Notes: generated by a model from the letters alone, not told the origin. 64,000 nt of DNA from Chrysoperla carnea (GCF_905475395.1 NC_058338.1:72985435-73049434), one strand, 5' to 3'; numbered from the stretch's first letter, positions 51,401-63,889 are shown. Made by a program: numbers and translations.

Positions 51401-54105
51401 ATGAACAAAATACATAAATATTTAATTATTTTAAGTGCAATAAGTGTTTATTTATCTGAATGTGAAAAAATACCAAAGAGAAAAGGTGTATTTACGTTGG
51501 TGTATTTTTTAATCATTTTCAAAATATAATTTTTTGCTCTCATCTTTTAAGTGGCTTGTATCGATGTGGAAAGTCCAGAGGCCAGTAAATGTAGACCTCG
51601 AAATACTACCGTTGATATTTTGGAATTGTTAGTTAACGAAAAAGATAGGAGGACCTACCCTTTAATCTCTGGCGCTAAGGTAACTAAAGTTGTATAGATT
51701 TTTATAAAATTAATAGCTGTACCCTGCTAATGTTTTTACTTTATTGGTTAAATTCAATAGGCCCTGCCCATAACTTCTTAACTATTGGGTTTTGGACATA
51801 GCTGAATGTTAATACTTTTGAAAGCAGAGCTTTTTATAAAGAATACATTTTTAAACCTTATAATAAAACAGTTTTCCATATGTAGCCAACTTATCTAGAC
51901 GCCCTGCTAGATTGATAAACTCGTGTGATTTTTAAGTATCTATAGTGTGGACATAAACTCATGAATTATCAAAACTAATCAAACAAACTTTCTACATTAG
52001 TAGTACAAACTCTTTTTACGATATTTGATTAATTTCAGTCGATTAATAATGTATTTATTATTTTTAGATGTATACAGTAATTTTACCTCGTTGTTCGGGT
52101 AATTGTGACGACCAAGAAACAAGCTGTATGCCAGTGAAACATCAAATTACAAAAGTAAAAAAGAAAATCTGGATAGAAGAGTCACAAAAAAAATTTGTTG
52201 TAGAGTTAGTTATGCACGAAGGTTGTGAATGTGGCTGTGACATAAAGGCAGAAGATTGTAATTCAAATCAAGTATATAATGAAGATTCGTGTTCCTGCAG
52301 ATGTAATAAAGATAAGGTAAATCTTGAAATTGTATACCTCTTTGATCTTCATGTGTATTCTACAGAAAAATGCAGTAGGTAAAAGTGTTCTATAATGATC
52401 CCTCATAGTAAAATGATCCCTCGTTGTTTTAAGTGAACCATTAAAGCCATCTAGTATATTTATCTATAGATGGCTTCCACGTGATCAAATTAATCGTTCA
52501 ACAAAGACTTATGGATATTAAGCTATTTTATGTTTCGTAGCCAAAATATTAATTTTACTGTTTATGGTCTATGGTAAGACAAACATCGCAATTTTTTTGT
52601 TTTTTGTGTTAGTTTCTGCCGCTTGGTTGGTTTACCCTTGACTTCTGTTGTCTTTCAATTACATTTTGGTAGGCGTATAATAAATTTTTAGTTTAGTTTT
52701 TATGACGATGTTCAAATATGTATTTACGTTTAAAATGATCCTTTTTATATTCGTTAAAATGTTCCCTATTTTGTGTGTAAAATTATAATACGTAAATAGA
52801 TACCTCATCATGTGGCGGGTCTTGAATGCGTTTATTTAGGTGATTTTAACAGTGATTCTTGTTTTCATACTAATCGTTGATGCAATGTAAAAAAGCAATT
52901 AATATTTAGTGTATAGTGTTTTGTAAAAAATGCACTGACCTGAATTATTTCACCCACCATTCTTACAAGGTCAGCAAAACGATGTTTTGAGAAATATCGA
53001 AAAATTTTAAATATTTGAACAAATCAAAAGAAATTGGCATGCCAATAATACAACACTTGAATAAAGAAACCAAAAATATTTCGACGGTATACATATCGCG
53101 AATATTTTGGCTATAAATTACATATTTTCTTAGGGGGATCATTATAGACCTATATCACCTTCCCCTAGTAATATTAAATTACAGAAACTGATTTAAAAAT
53201 TTGATTTTTCTGTCTATTTAAAAGCTGACTGAGTTTTTAGAATTTCTCGATTTTCAAAACTATAGTTAACGAAGTTAATGGGACTTTTCGACTTATTTTT
53301 AACCCTCGACCAACAAAGAAGGGTGTTATAAGTTTAATGTCTTTGTGTATTTGTGTATCTGTCTGTGCCATCGTCGTTTTAGTTTGAAAGATAATTGTTC
53401 TTTGCTATGTTTCAAGTGTGAGTTGAGAGTTTCGTACTTGATGATAACTAGAAAAGAGGCGAAGATGTTTAAGTGGCTGAGCAGATTTTCTTGAAGCATA
53501 GCTGTTGATTAAATTACCTTTAAAAAATATCAAAATTGGTTTCTTCGTTTAAATTAATTCGTTTAAAGATTTTGTGTCGAGGTTTCTTTAAATTTTTAAT
53601 TTTGTCTAATCACTTGACAACTTTAATCTCCAGAGATTCGTCGTGGCTAACGATACACCTGTATATTTTTAACTCAATTTTTGTATAATGTACAAAGAAT
53701 TAACTAGTTTTATTGACTAAATTTATTGACTAGTTTTATTTTTATTTTCAACTCTCGACTCTTGAGCCGTAAACCTTACTATTTTTATCCACAAATTAAT
53801 TTTTCGAATAATCTTTACTGCCTTGAATTGTCTTCTCCATCTAAAGTTGTATCCGTTATTCGTTGTCATCTGAATTTGGATATTATGTTTTCAATGCTAT
53901 TATGAAAAATGATTTTTTGTCGTAATTTGCTAAAGTTTAGAATTTAACTTTCGTTATTGTACTTTTGTACTAAAAAAGTTTTTATTCCTAGGTAAAGTGT
54001 ACAGAATACATGACTTTAGATGAAGGAGAATGTAAATGTATTTGTCACATGAAGCCAGATGCTTGTAGTTATGGAACTGAATTTTATCCAGACATATGCC
54101 AGTAA
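51401..54105 (+). CDS. PDGF/VEGF-related growth factor (Pvf-like)
   Basis: Secreted cystine-knot ligand; in insects such factors activate the Pvr receptor tyrosine kinase in hemocyte and epithelial migration. Exons: 51401-51485, 51552-51679, 52068-52316, 53992-54105, phases agree, 191 residues. The signal peptide is about residues 1-20 (LIILSAISVYLS). The knot domain runs from Cys42 (KCRPRNTTVDI) through RCSGNCDDQETSC (80-91) to GCECGC (123-128). Cys-rich tail repeats of the C-x-C-x-C type follow. Against PDGF-B and VEGF-A the domain aligns without gaps in the RCSGCC region, but both cysteines of the inter-subunit disulphides are replaced: Thr74 and Asn83. The stop TAA (54103) overlaps a donor-like GTAAGT, so a further exon is possible; I found no Cys-rich continuation downstream. 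Confidence 0.88.
53307..53420 (-). repeat. Dispersed repeat family R3, partial copy 3
   Basis: GGGTGTTATAAGTTTAATGT, then GTATCTGTCTGTGCCATCGT, matches the inverted R3 copy. It lies in intron 3 of the PDGF/VEGF-like gene. Confidence 0.5.
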
Positions 54106-54384
54106 GTTTCAAACTTATATAATGCTTTCTTTTGAGATTTTTCTCCGAGAATATTTTTTCGATACTGAAACAATAGCTGGATTATTATTTTTATTTCTGG
54201 TCAGTGAATATTCTCTATAACGGTGAGTAAATTTCTTTTGGGGTTTTTACAATATATATTCTTCTTAAATAATGTAATACAACCATTTAATTCTATTTTT
54301 AGTCATATTATCTCGAAAATATGGACTTATGCACTGTATCGAATGTCTACAGGTAGGGGTAGGGTGCATTAAATCTGTTTTAAA

Positions 54385-55035
54385 ACTAACTAATAGCTCG
54401 TTTTGTAGTTAACCAATCAATCATGTTCTGACATCACACTAGACCTAGTTCTTCGGGTATCTTTAATAGCCAATTTAGATCCTAAACGGCAAGAGATAGT
54501 ATGCCATTAAATTAGAAAGTTGATCCTCATAAAAAAACTAACATTTTTCATCTTAACAATTTTTTCGAAATTTGTCAGCTTTTGAAGAAAATTCAACCTA
54601 AAAATATGCCATTATTGCATTTAATCGAAAGAAAACACGCTAACTGCGGAAAAATGGTTAGCCAAAAGTTATCAAGGGCAATAGAAGACATTCTGTGCCC
54701 ATGATTTTGACCTGCAATTATCGATAAACTTTAAGCGCATTTTCTTTCGATTAAATGCAATAATGATATATTTTTAAGTCGCATTTTCTCCGAAAGCTAA
54801 TGTTTATCGAAAAAATATTTTAAACAAAAATTGTTATTTTTTTATGAGATTCAACTTTCTAATTTAAAGTGCTATTTTATCTCTTACCTTTTAGAATCTA
54901 AATTGGCTATTAAAGCAACTAGAAGAAGTAGGTTCAATATGATGTCAGAACATGATGCCCTCCATCAAACTATGTAACTTTTGTTGGAGTTATTTTTTTA
55001 TTGGTTAACTTCAAAACGAATTATTTGCCATTATT
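54385..55035. repeat. Foldback element with about 230-280-bp arms
   Basis: The left arm (about 54385-54652) and right arm (about 54730-55035) are complementary at roughly 75-80 percent by eye. Landmarks are GTTAACCAAT, CATGTTCTGACATCA, TTTAATAGCCAATTTAGAT and TTATTGCATTTAATCGAAAG, each with its complement. The right arm has about 40 extra bases near the outer end. It lies between the convergent PDGF/VEGF-like and arylsulfatase genes. Confidence 0.8.
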
Positions 55036-55223
55036 GATTAAAATGAACGACTCTGTACATAATTTTTTTCCGGTTGCATATGAGCGTCAATAGCGACCTT
55101 CTGTGGTTAAGGTGAGCGTAAATTCAATATTTAGGGCTGTTATACTAGATGAGACAATGTTATAAATGAATTTCGGCAGTTTAAAAAGAATTAAAAGAAT
55201 AATATTTATGTATTGTTCTAATT

Positions 55224-55229
55224 TTTATT
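55224..55229 (-). terminator. Poly(A) signal of arylsulfatase-like gene
   Basis: Minus-strand AATAAA (plus TTTATT) about 56 bases past the stop codon at 55285. Confidence 0.6.
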
Positions 55230-55284
55230 GATTAATTTTTTCGGGAATTCAAAAAGAAAAGAAAACTCAAAAGAAATATGTTAG

Positions 55285-58200
55285 CTATACAAAAACAAAG
55301 TAGTGGTGATGTATATCAGAGTCTTTGCTTAAATCATTTGGAAATTCAGGAATTGCGGTGATTTTTTGTCTTTTAAGGTTTTTCGGAAATCTGTTTTTAT
55401 CTTGTATTGTATTTTTAGTTATCGCACCACTATACCATCCGTGATCATGCAATTTTTTCATTCTATCACTCTTTTTCGTGAAATTATCACCAAATGCTGA
55501 CTTTCCCATTACATTATTATTTCTAGAAGCACTTTTTCCAAGTGGTATATTTTCATTACCATTTCTAAATTCAATATCATCGAAATAAGTCCATACATGA
55601 CCATGATTTTGGGGGTTAGTACGAGGATCTCCGTCTAAATTCGATGGAGGCACAATTGAGCCTTTGTATTCATCTAATTGTCTTTTTAGTTGAACGTATA
55701 TTTCCAGATTCCTAAAAAATATAATCAAAAAATTACCACAAATATTGACAATAAATAGAGTAACAATTAACAAAAAATAACAACTTGCAATAATTATAAA
55801 CTAAGTTAATACAAATTAAATTGTTACGGATTAAAAAGTTTATGAAAAGTTCTAGATAGGATTGGTTAATTTTTTAAATTAACGTGTTACTATTTCGCTC
55901 CAAAAATCGCCACTATGTTTTTTTAACGCGTATCTAAGGACACTTGGCTTTTGAAGACGAATAAAACGATACCTGAATTGTCGAAATCCATCGATCCGTT
56001 TAGAATACGACTTAATAAATAAATTTACAAACATACATACATAAAAAGTACGCGCGAATAAAATAACCACTCTTACTACGAGCGCCAAATCAAAATTGAA
56101 AATATATTTTCTTTTAAATTTGTGTTCCCACTACCGTGCTCATACATCCTTAATTAGTCGGACACAACGGGTTTTTTTTTATTTCATTAATTTATTAAGG
56201 TTTCAGCTTTAATTTAAATGTGTGTTTTTTTTTTGTTTTTTTTTTTTTTTTTTTCCCTAGTTTTGGAGAAAACTATGAAAATATATCATCCATCTACCGT
56301 TTTCCTATAAGACCTACTTATGTCCCTATATATACCTACTTTTGAAATCATTTATTTATTTAAAAAACCAAGCCTTTAATCAAAAATTTCCCTGGCGCTC
56401 GTACATCCTTAACAGTAAAATTAGGCAATGTGTTTTTATATTAACCAAAGGTTTTTTTAGCTTAAATCAGAAATTTGTATCATATTTGCGCAAAAAACTT
56501 ACTTATTAGCCAAATTCTCAAATTCACATGGATCATTCTTAATATTAAACAAACATGGAGCTTTTCTTAACTGGCATTTATTATTTTCAGTTGTCGTTAT
56601 ATTTGGACAAATTCGTCTCAACTGGGCATCATTTCGTAATTCAATAATTTTTTTTGGGAGGCTTGCCATATTCATGGAACTGAGAATTTTGCCAACAGTT
56701 GAATTTGTAATATCCGTTAACTTATATTCTTTATTTGAATCAGCAGGGGAATGCCAATGGGATATTGATTCAGGTTCATCAGGTCCTAAAATTTAATATA
56801 CATTGTTAAGCAAGTAAAACGAGAAAAACAAGAGTTAAGATGGCTACTTAATTATGATAATCGAGACAAAAAAATTAACCCCCTCCAAATTAAGGGCTTT
56901 GTTTCTAAGGGTCTGGAATACAAGAAATCTGAATTTTATAGTTGAAAATTTGTAGATAGCTTATTGATTTACATAACAACATTATCCAATATTATTTAGA
57001 AGATAAAAATTTGTTACCTATTAATTAATTAATGCTCCAAAAAATATTTCTTTTTTGAAATATACATAATTTGAAATGAATATTCTTCATATATCGAAAT
57101 ATATTTAAGATTTTTTTTCTAGAAAGTTTTTTTTAAGTGTCTTGTTAATAATTAAAAATGTAAATCTAAAAATTCTTACCCATAACGATTTTATAATCAC
57201 CAACAGTTAAAGCTGCAGTTCCGTCAATATCATCAATATTGTGCAATATTTCTGTACGATTTGTGGGTTTATCTTCCGAAAGAGTATTCCAAGAATCAAT
57301 CCCATCTATATCCTTTCTCAATTCTCTAGAAAAATTTACCATATATAGATTTATATAGAAAACAAAAATGACAGCGCGTGAGTTTTGAAAAACTTGGATG
57401 CTTCATAATCTGACTTCAACTTCCAAGCCAGATGAAAAGTATGTCAGTGTTGAAAATTAAGGCAATTTCCCGAGTGAACATGGCTAACGTATTATTTAAT
57501 ATTACATTTATATTTTCCGGATAAATGTTTTCACAATATGTATTCTGTATATGATAGAGCCTAACATAAAAAATCGATAGGTATAAAGATTACTAAAGTG
57601 ACTAAAGAGTTGAAAAAAGGACTTGATCTTTGGACCAAAATATGATAAATTGTCATTTACTTAGTTTTTCTAGACTAGATTAGAGACATAAATTTCGATT
57701 TTTGCCCCAATTTCCTAGATCAGTTTTTTGTATTTTTAAAATACGTATTTTCGACTACCAAGTAGTCATCATCAGTAAGAATTAGCTAGTGAATGTTACT
57801 CTTTGCTAATTTGGTGGCGGACTGCACACTAGCTAATTCTTACTGATGATGACTACTTGGTAGTCGAAAATACGTATTTTAAAATACAAAAAACTGATCT
57901 AGGAAATTGGGGCAAAAATCGAAATTTATTTCGATATATCCTAGAGTTCTCATTTATTATCTTCGATAATATTTATATTAGATTAGAGACGTCATCTCTG
58001 CATAGAGACCTGGAAGACGTCCTTATTTTAATCCTTTTGCCATGCAATCCTTATGTCAATGGTCAAGTGAGATTAAAAGCCCAGATGTGGGGAGGAGTTT
58101 AGTCATACGCAGATCTTATGTCAATTTTTTGTGATCTACTCAAGATACCCACTATCTTAATGTCCTATGACAGATTTTCGGTGCTTTATACTAACATAAA

Positions 58201-61200
58201 ATTTCAATACTAAAAGAAAATGATTTTTTCAAATGTTTGCTACGCGTTTCACTCGTAAATTTCAATTCCCTTCCTGCAACATTGATCTGTCATTAACACA
58301 GTCGATGGAAAAATAAAAGTTTAGTTACGTTATATTCCCACCAGCTGCATGGTATAAAGTTGGTAACCAATCGGTCATATCAAATGGTTTTGTTGAAATT
58401 CTTTGCCTTTTTGATAAGAATGGACTCCATATGAATCCAACACCGCGCACACCACCTTCAAATAATGAACGCTTTCCTCCACGCAATGGCCAATTTGATG
58501 CGACATTAAAATGCGGTTTGTTTTTAGCATCTTCAATATAAATTGATCCACCATTATCGGTACTAAATACTATAATACTCTTAGCTAGTAAATTCTTCTT
58601 TTTTAATGCATTCACAATTTCACCCACTGAATCGTCCAATTTTTTTACCATAGCTGAGAGGGTAAAAACAAAATAAATTACTTGCTAGATCGGGGTTCTC
58701 ATTGAGTCTCGTTTATTCAAGCGAGATATATAATATATATTATATATTATTTGGTATCTATCAAACTGATCTCTATTTAAAATAATGGGAGAGCCAGGCC
58801 AAAAAAATTTCCTTGAATTGAATAAAGCTGATCATTTGAGGATTGGTTTAAGTAGTTGTGACTCACACATACTGCGGGCAGTCAAGCGAACGATAGAACA
58901 GGAGTCAGATACATGCTATCGAAACGGTTATGCTTTCCGTGGAATTTACTAAAGCTGAAAATTGTTATAAAGATTGAATATTGCAACGTAGTTTTTGTTT
59001 TCTGATAGCAATTTTGTCATCCGTTTCGTAGATTAATTGGATTATTTGTATGTTTTTTGAATCGATTTTGACCATAAAATTACCCTTCATTATATTTTGG
59101 CCAGAAATTTGATATAAATACTCCATTGTGTGGTTGTTATTGTTTTATCGCCAGATGATCTGTCTAACTGTTTCTTAAATTTTTCATACAAAAAATTAGT
59201 TACCTGCATATTTTCGCCGATAAATATTTTCAATTGAATCAAACAATGCAACGTCTTCATCTAATGCCGGTAATGGATTATATGGATTGCCTGAATGGAC
59301 AGCTGCATGCGCGACGTATAAAAATAATGGTTTAGTTTGCTTATGTTTATGTATTATTTTTACTGCCTCTTTCGTAAAAATGTCGGTTGTGTATTGTCCG
59401 TGCAAATCGTACGCAATATCCATATTACGTCGCATATCATGACCCCATTGCTTTCCCTGTATAGATGTGTGATCGAAATAATCTTGGTATTCTGTCCAAA
59501 ATCCTAGGTGTGAATCAAAACCGCGAAATGTAGGTGTATACTCTTTACGATAATGACCTAAATGCCATTTGCCAACCATTCGTGTTGCGTATCCTGTAAA
59601 AATTGTGATGTACTTTTAAGAATAAAAAAATTTAAAAAAAGTTAAGGTAGTACGAGCGCCAAGGAAAGTTTAGACTTGTGGTTGAAATTATTTGTACCTC
59701 ACTTTCAACAAAAATAAAAATAAAATTTTTCGATATCGGCGTTGATTTTCGAAATATCGAGAGTAATTAATTAAACAAAGTTTTCAATTTTCGATATTTT
59801 GAAAATGACTCCAGGTTTAAGGTTATAAGGTTTTAGCATTAATTCGTTTTTTTTAAATTTCCACCGACTAGTTTTGGAGAAATCTGTTACCACCAATGTT
59901 AAATATGTCTACTTTTGAAGTTTCATTTATTTAAATAATCGGACAATCCTCCCTAAAATTTTCAGAATTGATTTAGACTTAGTCCAATTTTATATTTAAA
60001 AAATCAAGCCTTTTATCGGAAATTGTCCTGGCGCTCGTACATCTTTAATTTACAGCTTACGATCTCACTTCTGTAGAGAGAGTTGGACGACTGGGGATTT
60101 TTAGGTGCGAAAGATGAGGGTGTCCTAGCCACAATTGTGTTGACTTAACAGGGTTAGAGCAATCACCTCTTTCATCAATCACGCTGCAGGAGAGGTTGGG
60201 GTTGTAAGTTGCATATTAAATTTTTTGACGTACCCAAATCTTTAAAATATTCCGGCATTAGTTTTTCATTTAATGATAGACCACGTGTTTCGTTGGCATA
60301 TAAATTACCATGCTGCATACCCGTATGTATTGGATATTTTCCTGTCATTAATGCACTTCTTGAAGCCGCGCCAGAGGATGGCATTGTGTAACGATTTAAT
60401 ATTACACCAGAATATGCTAAAGCATCGATATTTGGTGTTGGAATTTCATTCGAACCATGAAATCCGACATCATTAAATCCCTGAAACATAGTAGACACAA
60501 AAGTAGACATAAATATTTTTGAAAATGTACAAAATAAAAAAAAAACGAATAATCGTACGGTTATAAATTACGTATCAAATTGGAAAAAATAGACCTTTTC
60601 GTAAATATATATATGAATTTTTAATATTTTTTTGTTCAGTTTTCGCTTTCTTTTTCGTACTATCGAAAAAAAATTCATAAATATGAAAAAAAAAAACTCA
60701 TTACTTTTTGTTGAAAAAATTTTGCCGAGTAAGAGTAAGCTGCACTGACTGATTATTGATCTCGGATTCAGGCTATATTGCGTATTTGATGGACGCCCAA
60801 GCCTCGAGTTACAAGTCGGTGAAATGAGAGATACAAATAAAACACAGCACCTTGGTTGACACGTTCCCAGCCCTTGTAGTGATCCGAAAAAATTCTTTCC
60901 CAGAAAATATGCTGTATCTCCAAAAATAATTCGACTATTGAAAAATCCGTTTAAGGGCTGATTGTTTAGGGTCTAATCTTTAAAAATATGCACACACAAA
61001 ATCGATTTCATCAATTTTCTAGACCAGAATACGGCCTTAAGTAAGTTCGATCAGAGGCGGATTAAAAGTCGATCTCATCGCCCCTATAGCGGTCATATTT
61101 TATAAATTTCAACTAGTCTAATCTAGGTATGTTTTGAGACGACGCAAGGTTGAAAAGAAGCGTTCATTCGTCGCTGTTAGCACAGAAAAAATTGCTAGAA

Positions 61201-61976
61201 CGCAAAACATTTAGTAGACATTCGGAAACGCATCTTTATTGCAAATATAGAATGCTTCGAGTGAATTTTTGGCACCCAGGCAGGCAATGCGTTTTCGCCA
61301 AAGGTAAACTTCCGTCTACCCAGATATCACGGGAATCATCGCGCAAAATTGAATATTCTAAATTTGATAAAAAATTGCGATGATTTAAAATTCGATATAT
61401 AACCTTCAAGTGAATCAGTCTGTATATTCGAGCGTTGAGTCTATTATGATGCGAACATTGACTTCCGCACTTCTATGTCGTATTCATCGCAGATATCGCT
61501 CATTGAAAATTTTCCTGAACTCTTCTCTGACGTTTCCTCTTCTTTCAAGCAAAATATGTTTTTCAGCATCAGTTAGTTCGATAGCCTCGCTAAGACCCAG
61601 GTTTTCTGCTTGAAGTACTCGATTCAAAGACAAAGTGAAAGAGCCTAAAATATGTATAGATATTTGATTCGTCAGTGGAAATGAGTCTCATAAATGGGTG
61701 AATTTACAGGACTTAATTGTAAGTGCAAAATTTTTGTCAACAGATTCTCAATGGGAGAAGTTTTGACCCCCAAAACCTCTCCCTTACGCACGGGCCTGTT
61801 TGAAACATTGACGCAAATTAAATATTAATTGTTAAATGAATCGTACTTACCAAATCGTCAGCTAATATAAATATAATATTTGGTTTCGCATCTTTGGCTG
61901 CAGTGACTAATATTGTTTGAATAAAAATAGTAATTACAAGTGTACATTGTTGTATTATTGGCAACATCTTATTCAT
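55285..61976 (-). CDS. Arylsulfatase B-like protein, probable pseudoenzyme
   Basis: Sulfatase-fold protein of the lysosomal/secreted arylsulfatase B group. Exons (minus): 61976-61851, 60480-60234, 59593-59204, 58653-58329, 57325-57180, 56785-56503, 55711-55285; phases agree, 647 residues. The signal peptide is about residues 1-27. Metal and active-site residues present: Asp40-Asp41 (ILADDLG), Arg83, Lys133 and His135 (GKWHLG), His224 (LFLYVAHAAVH), Asp287-Asn288 (STDNGG), Lys315 (NWPLRGGK). The formylglycine motif C-x-P-S-R is instead G-A-A-S-R (residues 79-83, RYTMPSSGAASRSALMTG): the catalytic Cys is Gly (codon GGC) and the Pro is Ala. Without the Cys no formylglycine can form, so classical sulfatase activity is not expected. 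The frame is intact, so it is not a pseudogene by sequence. The C-terminal exon is longer and more polar than in vertebrate ARSB. Confidence 0.93.
56073..56412. mobile_element. MITE family M1, copy C
   Basis: It starts near TTACTACGAGCGCC and ends with CCTGGCGCTCGTACATCCTT. An internal GTGCTCATACATCCTTAATT at about 56136 duplicates the right end of copy A, so this may be two partial copies joined. It lies in the last arylsulfatase intron and contains long T-runs. Confidence 0.55.
57688..57929. repeat. Near-perfect intronic hairpin (104/103-bp arms)
   Basis: Arms 57688-57791 and 57827-57929 are complementary over their full length except for one extra T in the left arm; the loop is 35 bases (57792-57826). 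The 12 bases TAGATTAGAGAC occur as a direct repeat just outside, at 57676-57687 and 57979-57990. The segment lies in arylsulfatase intron 4 (57326-58328). Confidence 0.95.
59643..60048. mobile_element. MITE family M1, copy D (most complete)
   Basis: The left end TAAGGTAGTACGAGCGCCAA and right end CCTGGCGCTCGTACATCTTT are imperfect complements of about 22 bases. It is 406 bp long, non-coding, and lies in arylsulfatase intron 2. Confidence 0.75.
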
Positions 61977-62224
61977 GAATCTTTTATATTATATAAGAAA
62001 TAAATCATATTTCATATTATTTATATAAAAATATGTGTAATTTAATATAAGATATAATTAAAATCAGATACTGGTATTGTGTTTAGATTTTGAATTAATT
62101 CTAAATCATATTAAGTTGCGTTAAAGAGTCTGAATTTTACTTTAAGATGGGTGGTGCAGTCTTTCATACCTACAAGATACAAATATAGATAGAACTTTAT
62201 CCATCTGTTTATCGAATTAAAGTT

Positions 62225-62525
62225 ATTATTCCCTGTATATATGAAATATATATCAAGGTATACCAATTTTAGTCCCAAGTTTGTAACGCTTAGAAATATT
62301 GATGTCACTAACAAAGTTTTGGTATAAGTGTTTATAAAATCACCTAAGTAGTCCATTTTCGTTTGTCCATCTGTACGTCTGTCCGTGAACACGATAACTC
62401 AAAAACGAAAAGAGATATCAAGCTAGAATTTTTGTATCGTAACGTAAAAAGTGAGATTGAATTTGTAAATGAGCAACATAGATCAATTGGGCGTTAGATC
62501 CGCAAAATTAAATCTTGTAAACCGT
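62225..62525 (-). repeat. Dispersed repeat family R1, inverted copy 4
   Basis: It carries the complement of the 32440-32730 copy over nearly its full length, including CTAAGCGTTACAAACTTGGG-type sequence and TCGTTTTTGAGTTAT. The open frame at 62111-62392 arises from this repeat and is not a gene. Confidence 0.75.
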
Positions 62526-63889
62526 TAGAGATAGAACAAAAGTTTAAATACATATTTATAAAAAAATAGCAACTTTTGTTGTAGCAGCCAAAAGACCGCC
62601 ATATAATTGTGTTAGTTTCTTTAAACTTTTCTAATTTACTAAAAATAATACAAGCACTGGCATTCAACTTTCTACACAGGGTTTTTTTTTTCAATTTTTT
62701 TACCGGACTGTCAAGGAGTTTTTCGCGCGTATCTTGTATGCATGCATATATTTGTTTGTAAATTTCTTTATCACCTAATATTTTCCAAACGGTTCGATGG
62801 ACTTCGACAGAAGGTATCATTATATTCGTCTTAAAAATCCAAGGGTTCTTAGATGTTTGAAATAAAAGAGCAAACTTGGGTATTTTTGGCGCAAAATAGT
62901 AACGTTTATAAAAAAATTAAGCAAAGCTATTGAGTATAGTATCAAATTAAAAGAAACTAAAAGCGTATTACAAAAATTTGTATACATTTCTTCAAATTTA
63001 ATTAGAAATAGGTTTAAAAAGTTTTAATATAGTATACTTAACAAGAAGGTTTTTGTAGTGCCGTAACACTAAAAAGTAAAAAATATGATAAAAAATAAAA
63101 ACCCGACTACGTTAAATAAAATCTGAAAAGAAACAAGTACAGTTGTTTACATAGCAACTTTAACAACTAGGACCAATTAAAATAAAGACGGGCTCATATG
63201 TTCCCAATAATAGACCCCGACTGCTGGGCTTTTTCTTTTTTTTCAGATTTGATTTAACGCAATCAGGTTTTTATTTTCTTAATTATTTATTTTTTACATA
63301 AAATGTTAACTAAGATCTCAGAAATGTAAATATTGTGAATTAAAACACCAAAACTTTGAAACCTCGCGACCCTCATGCATGACCAGTTTTTCAGAATCAA
63401 CCTTAACCTGTTTTCTTTGTCTGGATTCGAAAAATAATCCAGTTTTTCTTAGAGATTTATTTATTACGTAAGAATTTTGCATCATAAGAATTACTTGAAG
63501 GGTTTGAGAAATATTACATGTTTTGTAAAAAAACAAAACGGTTGATTTAGGCTAAATTATGCCGAAATCTGTTTGGTTTTATGTGTAAAATCTGATACAG
63601 CATATTATATCTATGCCAAAATTAAATAAAAGCTTTTTTGAAACGGAGCGCTGGAAAATTAATAACTATTCATTATTATTGTGACACGTTTTCAAATATG
63701 AAATTCATATAAATTTCCATTAAATTAGTTTGAAATAAAACTCTATATAAGGATAATATAATAATAATTAAATATCTTTTTTATTCCAATTTAATGTTCT
63801 GGTTCTTGAACGAATTGGTAGAGAGACGTATTTTTAGTGTGGTTAGGTATATGGTAATATCATAAAATGTAATCAAATTATCGACGGGT

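Noticed and set aside
54103-54105. In-frame TAA taken as proof that the PDGF/VEGF-like gene ends here
   Set aside because: A phase-2 exon followed by a GTAA donor always shows an apparent TAA, so the stop alone is not proof; I kept it as the likely end only because no further exon was found.
62111-62392. 93-residue minus-strand frame
   Set aside because: It lies within the inverted R1 repeat, which also occurs in introns without a conserved frame.
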